Source of the DNA: Deltaproteobacteria bacterium Ga0077550
GTDB taxonomy: Bacteria; Myxococcota_A; Polyangia; Nannocystales; Nannocystaceae
NCBI GenBank assembly: GCA_001464385.1
Contig: LNFB01000211.1
Span: forward strand, 1 to 47,938
Direction: 5' to 3'
Length of the DNA stretch: 47,938 nucleotides
Below, in pieces: positions 9,509-18,465 of this stretch. Every line of letters starts with the position of its first letter. Positions within the stretch are counted from its first letter, which is position 1. Made by a program: the position numbers and the translations under genes. The notes beneath the pieces were generated by a model, which did not search any database, was not told the origin of the DNA, and was given only the letters and a program-made list of their open reading frames with translations.

Positions 9509-10598
9509 CGCTGACGGCCGCTGCGACGCGGCCGAGCCAGTCCTGCAGCAGGGCGCGCTCGGACTCGTCGAGGCCGCCGAGCCATGCGACGTGCTCGACC
9601 GGCGATGGTGCGAGCACCGACGGACAGGCGAGTTCTGGCTCGAGATCGAGTCGGGGCATCGCCTGACCGCGTTCCTCGAGGAAGCTGCGCAGCCTCGCGA
9701 CGCGCTCCTCGATCGCGACGCCGAGGGTGTCGATCGCTGCGGTGACGACGACGCGCGCGTCGTCGTCGGCGGCGCGCGCGAGCCGGACAGCCCGGTACCA
9801 CGCGCGCAGGACCACGAGCTGCGCGATGTAGTCGACGTTGCGCCGGCCGCGGGGCTCGGCACCGTCGAGCGCGCCGGGCACGACCGGCTTGGAGATCGTC
9901 GGCAACGCCTGCGACGCCAGGGTCGCCGCCGCGAGGTCGCGGCGCAGCACCTGCCCCGCCGCCGCGATGCTGCCGTAGCCGACCTGCCGCGGTCCGACCA
10001 TGCCGCCCGCACCCCCGAGGAAGATCCGCGGCTGGGTCAGCAGGACCCCGCGCACGACGTCGCCGATCAGTGACGCGGTCGCCTTGTCGCCGCGCCGCCC
10101 CCACGGCGTGAAGTTGAAGTGGATGAAGCCGCTGCCGACCTCGGAGTGATCGGAGCGCGAGGTCCCGCCGGCCATCAACACGTCGCAGAAGTTGATGAGC
10201 GATCCGAGGGTCACGAACGACAGCAAGATGGTGTGCTTGAGGCCGACGGCATGGGCGGTCGAGGCCTCCTCCTCGAGCAGAGTGCCGGGGCGCACGTGCG
10301 CGTTGGCGCCGAGCCTCGCGCCGCGGAGGAGCACGGCGCCGTGGACGAAGCCGCTGTCGATCGCGGCGTTCGGCCCGAAGATCGCGTCGACCACGGTGGC
10401 CGGGCCCTCGACGCCGACCTGCGCGCCCGGACACAGGTAGGTCCGCGGCCCCTGCAGGCGCGTGCCCGGGTGCAGCGTCGCGCCCGGGCGGATGCGCTCG
10501 GGGATGACCTCCGGCGCGACGTACGTCTGCCGAGGATCCACGACATTCACCCCCCGCGCCACCAATCGCTCGATGCGTTGCGAGAGATCGTCCGGCAT
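9495..10598 (-). CDS. Left-handed beta-helix acyl/nucleotidyltransferase-like protein
   Basis: A 367-aa protein dominated by imperfect hexapeptide repeats in its first 230 residues (for example RPGATLHPGTRL, GANAHVRPGTLL, GYGSIAAAGQVL), diagnostic of the left-handed beta-helix of LpxA/GlmU-type enzymes. Such proteins are often annotated as UDP-N-acetylglucosamine pyrophosphorylase-like, but no N-terminal nucleotidyltransferase domain is visible, so that activity is doubtful. The last 130 residues are alpha-helical (YIAQLVVLRAWYRAVRL onwards). The ATG at 10598 was chosen because the first repeats follow directly; no good Shine-Dalgarno is seen and a GTG lies 18 nt upstream. It overlaps the convergent lipoprotein gene by 14 nt. 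The fold is secure; the reaction is not. Confidence 0.78.
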   Translation of the reverse strand: MPDDLSQRIERLVARGVNVVDPRQTYVAPEVIPERIRPGATLHPGTRLQGPRTYLCPGAQVGVEGPATVVDAIFGPNAAIDSGFVHGAVLLRGARLGANAHVRPGTLLEEEASTAHAVGLKHTILLSFVTLGSLINFCDVLMAGGTSRSDHSEVGSGFIHFNFTPWGRRGDKATASLIGDVVRGVLLTQPRIFLGGAGGMVGPRQVGYGSIAAAGQVLRRDLAAATLASQALPTISKPVVPGALDGAEPRGRRNVDYIAQLVVLRAWYRAVRLARAADDDARVVVTAAIDTLGVAIEERVARLRSFLEERGQAMPRLDLEPELACPSVLAPSPVEHVAWLGGLDESERALLQDWLGRVAAAVSASRA

Positions 10599-10731
10599 GC
10601 GCTTCGTTGGTAGCACACCCCGGACGGGTCGCGGTCGACCTTCCCGCGCGGCGGGGCACGCGGGGCCGGGGGCGCGGGAACGCGTGGCCGCGGCCGCCCA
10701 TGCGAGTCCACGTTTCTTTTTTCCCGGGTCT

Positions 10732-11673
10732 GTGGCACAGCAGAAGTCGACGTCGGCGGTGAGCGAGGAACAAACCGTCATCCGGCGGGCACGCCCGCCG
10801 ACCACCTCGGGTGAGCGCAACGCGTTCGTGATCGTGTTGTCCGGGCGCAGCGTGGGCAAGATGTTCAAGCTGCCCCAGGCCGACGTGACGATCGGCCGCT
10901 CGCTCGACGCCGAGATCCGCCTCGAGGACGAGGGCATCTCCCGCCTGCACATGCGGCTGTCCCGGGTCGAGGACGGCGGCGTGCGCCTCACCGATCTCGA
11001 CTCCACCAACGGCGGCTACGTCAACGGCGTGCGGGTCCATCGCCACGACCTCGACGACGGCGATCGCATCCAGGTCGGCTCGGTCACCATCCTCAAGTTC
11101 AGCTACCAGGACTCGCTCGAGGAGCAGTTCCAGCAGCAGCTCTACGAGTCGGCGACCCGCGACCCGCTCACGCAGGCCTACAACAAGCGGTTCTTCGACG
11201 AGCAGCTGCTGAAGGACTTCAGCCACGCCCAGCGGCACAAGCTGTCGCTCTCGTTGCTGATGCTCGACGTGGATCACTTCAAGAAGATCAACGACGAGCA
11301 CGGGCACCCCGCGGGGGATCACGTCCTGCAGCGCCTCGCCGCCTGCATCATGGGCTCGCTGCGCACCGAGGACGCGTTCTGTCGCGTCGGCGGCGAGGAG
11401 TTCACGGTCATCGCCCGCGACAGCGGCCTGCTCCACGCGACCCAGCTCGGCGAGCGACTGCGGCGCCTGACCGAGGCCACCAAGTTCGTCTACGACGGCG
11501 TCACGCTTCAGGTCACGGTGTCGGTCGGCGCGCTGAGCTACGTCCCCGAGCGGCACGACACCTCGGAGGCGATGGTCGCCGAGGTCGATCAACTCCTGTA
11601 CGCGGCGAAGCACGCCGGGCGCAACCGCGTGGCCACGCCCGCCGGCGTCATCGATCCTCCCGGCGTCGGCTGA
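10732..11673 (+). CDS. FHA-GGDEF diguanylate cyclase
   Basis: A 313-aa soluble regulator. The N-terminal FHA domain (about 28-100) keeps the phospho-threonine-binding features IGRS, SRLH and STNGGYVNG. The GGDEF domain (about 135-300) has an intact active site GGEEF at 220-224. An RxxD inhibitory site (R211-D214) sits exactly five residues before it, so it should make cyclic di-GMP and be product-inhibited. The FHA domain implies recruitment by a Thr-phosphorylated partner, typical of Ser/Thr-kinase-rich myxobacteria. The start is uncertain: GTG 10732 and GTG 10759 are both in frame and neither has a Shine-Dalgarno. It is followed after 14 nt by a two-TM protein, probably co-transcribed. Confidence 0.88.
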   Translation: MAQQKSTSAVSEEQTVIRRARPPTTSGERNAFVIVLSGRSVGKMFKLPQADVTIGRSLDAEIRLEDEGISRLHMRLSRVEDGGVRLTDLDSTNGGYVNGVRVHRHDLDDGDRIQVGSVTILKFSYQDSLEEQFQQQLYESATRDPLTQAYNKRFFDEQLLKDFSHAQRHKLSLSLLMLDVDHFKKINDEHGHPAGDHVLQRLAACIMGSLRTEDAFCRVGGEEFTVIARDSGLLHATQLGERLRRLTEATKFVYDGVTLQVTVSVGALSYVPERHDTSEAMVAEVDQLLYAAKHAGRNRVATPAGVIDPPGVG

Positions 11674-11687
11674 GGGAGCCCACGGCG

Positions 11688-12302
11688 ATGCCCGAGGGAT
11701 TCACGGACGAGCAGCTCCGCGAGGCGGCCCACGAGGCTGGGATCAGCCCGGTCGAGCTGCGCCTTGCCCTGGCCGAGCGCGCCGGCGTGCCCGCGCGCGT
11801 GTCGACCTCGACGCCCGCGACGCTGCAGGGCTCGGTCGCGCTCGCGGTGCCCGCGGCCATCGCCACGGTGCGACGCCACCTCGAGCAGGCCACCGGGCGC
11901 ACCGGCCACGCGCAGGGCGAGGGCCGCTGGGATCTCGTCGACGACGACGCCGGCCTCACCTATCGCATCCACGCGACCGACGACGGCGCCGCGGGCTCGC
12001 TCGTGCACGTGAACGTCGACGCCGCAGCCGGCCGCGGCGCCCTCGCGCTGGCGGGCGCCGGGACCGGCGCTGTGGCCCTGACGTTGCTCGCGATCGCGTG
12101 GCTGTTCTCCCTGACGACGCTGGGTCTGCTCGGCGTCGCGGTCGGGATCGCGGGCGCGCTGTTCGTCGCGAAGAACGCGGTGTCCCTCGGGCGGGCCAAG
12201 CAGCGCGCCGAGGCGATCGCGGCCGGGGCCCTCGGGGCCGCCCAGGACGCCCCCGCGCTCGAGCAGGGCCGCGACGTGCCCTCGACGTCATCGCCGGCGT
12301 AG
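11688..12302 (+). CDS. Two-TM membrane protein of unknown function
   Basis: A 204-aa protein. Residues 1-40 are helical and acidic (MPEGFTDEQLREAAHEAGI...). A beta-rich region follows, with a WDLVDDDAGLTYRIH segment near 85-100. Two closely spaced transmembrane helices lie at about 122-142 and 146-165, and the C-terminus is Ala-rich and probably cytoplasmic. No family was recognised. The ATG has a GAGGGAG ribosome binding site 9 nt upstream. It lies 14 nt after the diguanylate cyclase gene, so a shared operon and perhaps shared signalling are likely. Its stop codon overlaps the putative TAGACT promoter of the next gene. Confidence 0.66.
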   Translation: MPEGFTDEQLREAAHEAGISPVELRLALAERAGVPARVSTSTPATLQGSVALAVPAAIATVRRHLEQATGRTGHAQGEGRWDLVDDDAGLTYRIHATDDGAAGSLVHVNVDAAAGRGALALAGAGTGAVALTLLAIAWLFSLTTLGLLGVAVGIAGALFVAKNAVSLGRAKQRAEAIAAGALGAAQDAPALEQGRDVPSTSSPA

Positions 12303-12305
12303 ACT
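12300..12305 (+). promoter_or_regulatory. Putative -10 element of the adenine deaminase gene
   Basis: TAGACT lies 9 nt before the ATG at 12315 with no Shine-Dalgarno between. It begins within the TAG stop codon of the preceding gene, so a promoter independent of that operon is suggested. Confidence 0.42.
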
Positions 12306-12314
12306 CGGACGACG

Positions 12315-13343
12315 ATGCCGACCGACGCCCCGAGCGACGCGTTCGTCCGGGCGATGCCCAAGGTCGAGCTCCACCTCCACATCGAGGGCACCCTCGAGCC
12401 CGCGACGATGCTCGCGCTGGCCGAGCGCAACCGCGTCGCCCTGCCCTGGGCCGACGTCGACGCGCTGCGGGCCGCGTACGCGTTCGTCGATCTGCAGTCG
12501 TTCCTCGACGTCTACTACGCCGGCGCGTCGGCGCTGCAGCACGCCGAGGACTTCCACGATCTCGCATGGGCGTGGTGCGAGCGCGCTGCGGCAGACAACG
12601 TGCAGCACGCCGAGATCTTCTTCGATCCCCAGACGCACACCGACCGCGGCATCGCGCTGGACGTCGTCGTCGAGGGCCTCGTCGCCGCCCTCGCGCGGGC
12701 ACGGACCGAGCTGGGCCTCACCGCCGCGCTCATCCCCTGCTTCCTGCGCCACCTCTCGGGCGAGGCCGCGACGGCGACCTACCTCGACTGCCGCCGGCTC
12801 GGCTCGCACTTCGCCGCGTTCGGCCTCGATTCCTCCGAGCGCGATCGACCGCCCCGCCTGTTCGCAGACGTGTTCGCGCGGCTGCGCGCCGATGGCTTCC
12901 GCGCCGTGGCCCACGCCGGCGAGGAGGGCCCGCCAGCGTACATCACCGAGGCGCTCGACGTGCTCAAGGTGGCTCGCATCGACCACGGCGTGCGCTGCCT
13001 CGAGGACCCCGACCTGGTCCGTCGCCTCGCCCGCGACGCGATCCCCCTGACCGTGTGCCCCCTGTCCAACGTGCGGCTGCGCGTCTTCGACCGCATCGAG
13101 GACCACAACCTCCGCGCGCTCCTCGACGCGGGCCTGGTCGCGACCGTCAACTCCGACGACCCCGCGTACTTCGGCGGCTACATGAGCGACAACTTCCTCG
13201 CGGTGACCCACGGCCTCGGCCTCGACCACGCCGCGCTGCGTCGCCTGGGCGAGCACGGGATCGCGGCCAGCTTCGCCGACGCCGCCCGCAAGGCCGAGCT
13301 GGGGGCCGCGCTGCAGGCCCACTTCGCCGCCGCGCACGACTGA
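12315..13343 (+). CDS. Adenine deaminase (adenosine deaminase-like family)
   Basis: A 342-aa TIM-barrel metal-dependent deaminase. Zinc ligands are visible as HLH (H20, H22), AHAGEEG (H200 with catalytic E203), RIDHGVR (H224) and NSDDPAYF (D281, D282). The ALPWADVDALR region near 42, the FFDPQTHTDRGI segment near 102-113 and the Phe/Gly-rich NSDDPAYFGGY tail match the bacterial adenine deaminase branch rather than true adenosine deaminases. The expected reaction is therefore adenine to hypoxanthine plus ammonia in purine salvage. It appears to be transcribed alone from a leaderless-type promoter. The adenine versus adenosine preference rests on recalled family resemblance and is the less certain part of the call. 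Confidence 0.88.
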   Translation: MPTDAPSDAFVRAMPKVELHLHIEGTLEPATMLALAERNRVALPWADVDALRAAYAFVDLQSFLDVYYAGASALQHAEDFHDLAWAWCERAAADNVQHAEIFFDPQTHTDRGIALDVVVEGLVAALARARTELGLTAALIPCFLRHLSGEAATATYLDCRRLGSHFAAFGLDSSERDRPPRLFADVFARLRADGFRAVAHAGEEGPPAYITEALDVLKVARIDHGVRCLEDPDLVRRLARDAIPLTVCPLSNVRLRVFDRIEDHNLRALLDAGLVATVNSDDPAYFGGYMSDNFLAVTHGLGLDHAALRRLGEHGIAASFADAARKAELGAALQAHFAAAHD

Positions 13344-13512
13344 GCAACCGCCCGCGCCCGGCGGATCCAAGTTGGGCAACCCGGAGCAAGTCGGGCAACC
13401 GGGCGTCAAGGGCACGCCGCACCGCTCCGCCGCGGTGGGACGCGAGCACTCGGACATCCCTGGGGAATCCGGCGCGCGAGGTCGTGGCTCGCGATCTGCT
13501 CTTGCCCCGGTC

Positions 13513-14940
13513 GTGATCCCGAATCGACGGACCCTCGCCCTCGGCCTCGCCCTCGGTCAGGCCCTCGCCTGCCTCGCCGCCTGCTCGCGCGAGACCGCAC
13601 CGGGAGACGCGACGCACCCCGCCGCGCCCGAGGCGGTCGCGCCCACCGAGCTCGGTTCGCCGCGCGCCCCCGAGGGCACCGCCCCCGCGCCCTCGATGGC
13701 GTTCGACGTCGCGCAGGCGGAGGACGGCATCGAGTTCGTCGAGGTCGCGCTGCAGACCGCCGAGCTCGAGCACTTCACCGAGGTCCGCGCCGCGCCGAGC
13801 CAGGGCGCCGTCCTGCTCGGCGTGCTCGCCCCCGCGGTGCGCGTCGACGTGCACCCGCCGATCCCCGCGGACGACTGCGTCCACGGCTGGCGCGCGATCG
13901 AGCCGCGCGGCTACATCTGCGCTACGACGGTCGCCACCGACCGCGACCCGAGCCGCGAGCTGTTCCCGCGGGTGCCCGCCGGCGCCCTCGTGCCCGGTGT
14001 GTACGGCAAGATCCGCGGCGAGGGTGCGCGCATCTTCGACGACGCCCTCGCCGCCCGCAGCGGTCGCGGGCGCACGCCCGACGCCGCGCTCACCGTGCGG
14101 CGGCTCGGCACCGTGCGCGTCGACGGCCGCGAGTACTGGCGCACGCGCCACGGCCTGGTCGCGGCCGCCGACATCCGCAAGCTCGACAGCTCTGGATTCC
14201 GTGGGCTCGAGATCGACGATGCGCTCGAGCAACCGATCGCGTGGGCGCGCTTCCGCGGCGACGACGGCGCGATCCCGCTGCACACCGCGCCGAGCGAGCG
14301 CTCGGCGGTGCAGGCTCGGTGGAAGGCGCGGCAGACCGCCCGCGTGGTCGAGACCTCCGCCGACGGCAAGTGGGTCCGACTCGATCGCGGTGGCTGGGCC
14401 CAGCGCGCCCTGGTGCGCATCGCCTCGCGCACCGCGGCCCCCGAGGGCATCGCCGCCGACGAGCGCTGGCTCGACATCGACATCGAGCAGCAGACCCTGG
14501 TCGCCTACGTCGGCGACCGCCCGGTGTACGCGACGCTGGTGTCGACCGGACGCCGCACCCACGACACGCCGACCGGCATCTTCCGGATCGAGCGCAAGCT
14601 CGCCGAGCGCACGATGAGCTCGCGGCCCGACGACGACGAGCCCTACGCCGTCGATCGCGTGCCGTGGACGGCGTACTTCATCGGCAGCTTCGCGCTGCAC
14701 ACGGCGTACTGGCACGGCAGCTTCGGCGAGCGCAAGAGCCATGGCTGCATCAACCTCGCGCCCCGCGACGCGCGGCGGCTCTACGGCTGGACGGCGCCGG
14801 GCGTCCTCCCCGGCTACACCGAGATCATCGGCAGCCCCGAGCAGCCGGGCGCGGTGATCCGCATCCGCAGCGCCGAGGATCCCACGCCGGCGTGGCAGGG
14901 CTACGCCGCGACGATGCGCGGCGGCGACGGCCCGGCGTGA
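13513..14940 (+). CDS. L,D-transpeptidase (YkuD) lipoprotein
   Basis: A 475-aa exported lipoprotein. The signal sequence ends in a lipobox LAAC about 22-25 residues after the GTG start. The middle (about 50-330) contains beta-rich SH3-like segments (APSQGAVLLGVL, TAPSERSAVQARW), which usually bind cell-wall material. The C-terminal YkuD domain starts near 317 (DIDIEQQTLVAYVGDRPVY). It has an intact catalytic motif: H396 to H401-G402, then SHGCIN at 409-414 with nucleophile Cys412. Such enzymes form 3-3 peptidoglycan crosslinks or anchor lipoproteins. The start is set by the signal peptide; about 140 nt of in-frame upstream sequence has no signal. It ends 8 nt from a convergent gene. Confidence 0.9.
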   Translation: MIPNRRTLALGLALGQALACLAACSRETAPGDATHPAAPEAVAPTELGSPRAPEGTAPAPSMAFDVAQAEDGIEFVEVALQTAELEHFTEVRAAPSQGAVLLGVLAPAVRVDVHPPIPADDCVHGWRAIEPRGYICATTVATDRDPSRELFPRVPAGALVPGVYGKIRGEGARIFDDALAARSGRGRTPDAALTVRRLGTVRVDGREYWRTRHGLVAAADIRKLDSSGFRGLEIDDALEQPIAWARFRGDDGAIPLHTAPSERSAVQARWKARQTARVVETSADGKWVRLDRGGWAQRALVRIASRTAAPEGIAADERWLDIDIEQQTLVAYVGDRPVYATLVSTGRRTHDTPTGIFRIERKLAERTMSSRPDDDEPYAVDRVPWTAYFIGSFALHTAYWHGSFGERKSHGCINLAPRDARRLYGWTAPGVLPGYTEIIGSPEQPGAVIRIRSAEDPTPAWQGYAATMRGGDGPA

Positions 14941-14948
14941 GGCGGCCG

Positions 14949-15977
14949 CTACGAGCCGCCCAGCACCGCCGAGCGGGCGTTCCGGGCGCGCTGCAGGTCG
15001 ACCTGCGAGCGCTCGATCTCCGCCCACGCCCGCGCGATGAAGTACCGCGCGAGCGGGCCCGGCAGCTCGGCGTCGTCGCGGACGTCGCGGCGGCGGTACT
15101 CGTAGATCGTCTTCTGCCTCCACGGGTCGAAGCCGGTGGTGCCGAGCGACGCGTCGTCATCGAGGAAGATCTGCGACGTCGGCACGACCACGCGCACCGG
15201 CGCGACCTGACCGTCGGCGATCGTCCACACCGCGACGACATGGTTCCACTCGGGCCAGAAGAGGCCGACGTCCTGCACCCCGAGCCGCCGCACGAGCACG
15301 GCGAACAGCGCGGAGAGCTCGTCGCACTCGGCGGTGGCGGTCGGGACGTCCGCGGCGCCCTCGGACGCGGGATCGAACCCGTCGAGGGCCGCCCACTGGT
15401 CCCAGATCGCGTCCGATCGCGGCGCGCGGTTCGTGATCGCCCAGCGGAGCTGCCACAGGCCGCCATCGCGCACGCACTCGAACACGAGCCGCACGCGGAC
15501 CCAGTCGCGCCACAGGCGATCGGTCGGCGTCAGGCCGTGGGCAGCCGTCCACGCCGCGTACTCGTCGCGCAGCGCCGGCGCGTCGTCGAGTGCCACGGCG
15601 ATCGCCTCGAGGGCCGCGACGAGCTCGGCGACGCGCACGTGCGGAGCCTCGGACAGCCGCGCCCCCTCGGGCAGCGCGCGGCTCGGCGCCGCGTCGGCGG
15701 CGGCCTCGAGATCGACCGGCGCCCCCGCGGGCGAGACGATCGCGTCCACACCCTCGAGCGCCGCCGGGGGAGCCACGGGCATCGGCGCGATCGCAGCGCG
15801 GGCCTCGGGCGCCGCGGTCTGCGGGCCGCCGTCGCACGCAACCGCAGCACAGAGCACGAACACGCCGGTCCGAAGGCGCGCCTGCCCCGTACCCCCGCAA
15901 GCGGCCCGCGCGAACGGGGGCGCCGGAACCAATGCGATGCGCCGACCCACGTCCTGCATCGAACGCACGATCACCAT
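14949..15977 (-). CDS. Lipoprotein with a transglutaminase-like Cys-His core
   Basis: A 342-aa protein. A hydrophobic segment ending AAVAC (Cys about residue 48) suggests a lipobox, though the n-region is long. The mature C-terminal half has a Cys in ATAECDELSALFAVLVRRLGV followed by NHVVAVW. This Cys-helix-then-His order is what transglutaminase-like domains show, so a papain-like fold is proposed by inference. A partner Asp could lie in the following strand. The protein ends RNARSAVLGGS. Start choice is uncertain between ATG 15977, with a GGAA-type site, and ATG 15959. A longer ORF to 16196 lacks signal features. It is divergent from the metzincin-like gene and convergent with the L,D-transpeptidase gene, so all three may act on the envelope. 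Confidence 0.6.
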   Translation of the reverse strand: MVIVRSMQDVGRRIALVPAPPFARAACGGTGQARLRTGVFVLCAAVACDGGPQTAAPEARAAIAPMPVAPPAALEGVDAIVSPAGAPVDLEAAADAAPSRALPEGARLSEAPHVRVAELVAALEAIAVALDDAPALRDEYAAWTAAHGLTPTDRLWRDWVRVRLVFECVRDGGLWQLRWAITNRAPRSDAIWDQWAALDGFDPASEGAADVPTATAECDELSALFAVLVRRLGVQDVGLFWPEWNHVVAVWTIADGQVAPVRVVVPTSQIFLDDDASLGTTGFDPWRQKTIYEYRRRDVRDDAELPGPLARYFIARAWAEIERSQVDLQRARNARSAVLGGS

Positions 15978-16194
15978 CGACGGTTCCACGCCGTCACACC
16001 GACCCGACCGCTCCCCCTCGACGGTCCCTCGCGTGGGCCACGACACACGAACATCGCCGCGCTGAACCACGCCTTGCCAGCGCCGCAGATCCCCAGCAGG
16101 CTGTGCTGGGCTGAACCGCGTCTCCCCTGCGCGGCTCTGCGGCTGACCGCCACGCGCATCCCCCCAGCGCCGTGGCTCGAGGAGCATCTCGATC

Positions 16195-17544
16195 ATGTCT
16201 CACCCCGCCTCGCGACTCGCCCTGGTGCTGCCGATGTCCGTCGCCGCGTCGCTCGCGTCGATCATCACCGCCGGTGATGCGACCGCCTCCCCGAGCGACG
16301 CCCTGCAAGACCACCCGCGGGGCACCTACGTGATCGTCGACCCGCCGATCTCCGACGCCCCCGCGCCGCAGGCCGGGGTCGGGCAGCACATCCTCTTCCT
16401 CAATCGCTGTCTCGGCGGCGAGACCATCACTCCGGGCCCCGAGGACTCCTCGGCGAACACCTCGTCGATCCTCAGCTTCGCGGTCGACTTCCCCGAGTTC
16501 CCCTACGGCGACGCGACGTGGAACGAGATGATGGCGCGGGCGCGGCAGATCTTTGCGCCGTTCGACATCCAGGTCACCGACGTCGACCCCGGCAACACGC
16601 CGCACGACGAGGTGATCGTCTGTGGCGACGGGGCCAGCGCGGGGTTCCAGGGCGCCGGCGGCGTCGCGCCCTTCAGCTGCGGCGTGATCCCCCGCGCGAT
16701 CACGTACGTGTTCGCGGAGACCATGGGCAACAACCCCGACGCGCTCGCGATCGTCGTCGGGCAGGAGGCCGCGCACGCCTGGGGCCTCGACCACGAGTAC
16801 AAGTGCGACGATCCGATGACGTACCTCAATTGGTGCGGCGACGTGCAGTACCAGGACGGCGACTACCCCTGCGGCGAGTACAGCGAGCGCGCGTGCTCCT
16901 GCGGCGGCAACACGCAGAACTCGTACCAGCACATCCTGGGGCTGTTCGGTCCCTCCACGCCCGACACCCAATCGCCGGTCGCGACCATCACGAGCCCCAC
17001 GGACGGCGCCGAGTACGAGAGCGGCTCCGACTTCGAGATCGCGGTCGACGTCAGCGACGACGTCGACGTCGTGTCGGTCACGCTGTTCGTGAACGGCGAG
17101 CCCCAGGCGAGCGACGACACCGCGCCGTTCGGGCCGTGGCCCGCGACCGACACTCCGGACGGCACCTACGAGTTCCACGTCGAGGCCGAGGACTTCGCGG
17201 GCAACGTCGGCAGCAGCCCGGTCGTGACGGTGGAGGTCGGCCCGGGCGCCCTCGATCCCGAGCCGACCGACGGCGGCGGCGATCCGAGCGGTGGTGCCGG
17301 CACCGAGGGTGGTGACGCCGGCGACGACGATCCCGCCGATCCCGACGACGACGGTGGCAACGACGGCGCATTCGGGACCGACGGCGCGCTGCCACCGGGC
17401 TTCGGCGCGGGTCGGGGCGAGGGGCCCGAGGCCTGCGCGTGCACCGGTGGCGAGCCCAGCGGCGCCGCCCTCGTGGCGCCGTGGCTCGTCGCGATCGCGG
17501 CGGGGTCACCGCCAGGTGCGACGCGGCGGCGGCGGTGGGGCGAA
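16195..17544 (+). CDS. Metzincin-like secreted protein with MYXO-CTERM-like tail, stop codon missing
   Basis: Coding signal runs about 450 codons from the ATG, which has a GAGGAG site upstream. A signal peptide (about 1-31) is followed by a protease-like domain. The zinc-binding helix reads QEAAHAWGLDHE at 190-201, with a met-turn DPMTY at 206-210. The first His of HExxHxxGxxH is Gln190, while Glu191, His194 and His200 remain. A Bacterial-Ig-like domain follows (about 265-350), then a Gly/Asp spacer and a CAC..TG tail with a short hydrophobic stretch and RRRR, resembling MYXO-CTERM sorting signals. No stop follows: the frame stays open to 18990 across the antisense neighbours. The end given is where homology-like signal stops, so the true 3' end is undefined. 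Confidence 0.72.
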
Positions 17545-18384
17545 CTGCCGCTCTTCGACCGCGCCCGGCCATGGGCTCGGGTCGCCGCGATCCCACGGCT
17601 CGTGCACGAACACCGGATCGATCGGCACGCCGCGGGCGCGCAGGCGCTCCGCCGAGTCGTAGACCACGCGGTGCAGCTCGTCGGGCCGCGTCTGGTTGCG
17701 ACGCACGAACGGCACCTCGATCACCTCGGACACCAACGACTCGCCGAACTCGGTGCCGAGCTTCTCGCCACGTGCACCGCCCACGTCCTTGTTCATGCGC
17801 GGCGACTTGCTCCGCGGCGCGGCGGACGACTCGTCGCGCGCGTCGGCGGCCGCGCGGGGTCGCGTCGCAGCCCAGCCCGACGCGGCCTTCTCGCGGAAGA
17901 CGGCCACCCCGATCACTCCGACGTGCTGCGGCGTGCCCCGACGCGCGCTGTAGCTGTCGCGCACCGACGAGAAGCGAAACGCCGCCACGTGATCCAGCGA
18001 GCGGCGGAACCCGTCGATCACCACCTCACCGAAGGGATCGATGACGTACCCCCGCTGCCGCTTGAAGTCGCCGACCTTGCCCGACAGGACGTCGCGACCA
18101 TCGACGGAGACCACGACCTCCAGGCGATCGGCGCTGTCGTTGACGAGACGGACCGCGTAGCGCTCGCCGAGCTCGCCCGCGACGAACATCGCGCCCCGGT
18201 GCTCGACGCTCGCGAAGGCACCTCCCTCGGGCGCCTCGATCATCACGCGGACGGTGGGCGCGGCGACGGCGGCGACGGGGCGACGATGCGCGCCTCCCCC
18301 GGGGCCGTGGGCCTGCGCGGTCGAGGCGGGGAGCGTTGCGGCCGCGGTGAGGCACAGCGCGAGGGCGGCGAGGGTTCTCGACAT
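17506..18384 (-). CDS. Secreted protein of unknown function
   Basis: A 292-aa protein starting MSRTLAALAL with a signal peptide cleaved near AQAHG (about residue 25). The mature part has a beta-rich domain (about 45-170). Motifs include SVDGRDVLSGKVGDF and GYVIDPFGEVVIDGFR, which look like a conserved ligand-free beta-sandwich. A basic spacer and a C-terminal part rich in Arg and Pro follow, ending PPPPPRRTWR. No family name can be given. The start is supported by GGAGGT 7 nt before the ATG. An ORF extending to 18459 was rejected. Its 3' end overlaps the end of the convergent metzincin-like gene, which lacks a stop. It lies 81 nt downstream of the kinase gene on the same strand. Confidence 0.72.
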   Translation of the reverse strand: MSRTLAALALCLTAAATLPASTAQAHGPGGGAHRRPVAAVAAPTVRVMIEAPEGGAFASVEHRGAMFVAGELGERYAVRLVNDSADRLEVVVSVDGRDVLSGKVGDFKRQRGYVIDPFGEVVIDGFRRSLDHVAAFRFSSVRDSYSARRGTPQHVGVIGVAVFREKAASGWAATRPRAAADARDESSAAPRSKSPRMNKDVGGARGEKLGTEFGESLVSEVIEVPFVRRNQTRPDELHRVVYDSAERLRARGVPIDPVFVHEPWDRGDPSPWPGAVEERQFAPPPPPRRTWR

Positions 18385-18465
18385 TTCAGACCTCCGGATC
18401 CGGACTGTCGACGCGCGGCCCCCCGATTCGATCTGGCGTCCAACCGTGACGGGCCGCACGCCACG

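Noticed and set aside
10711..10726. T-rich run as a terminator
   Set aside because: No stem precedes it, and it lies in the divergent gap before the GGDEF gene, so promoter-region composition is more likely.
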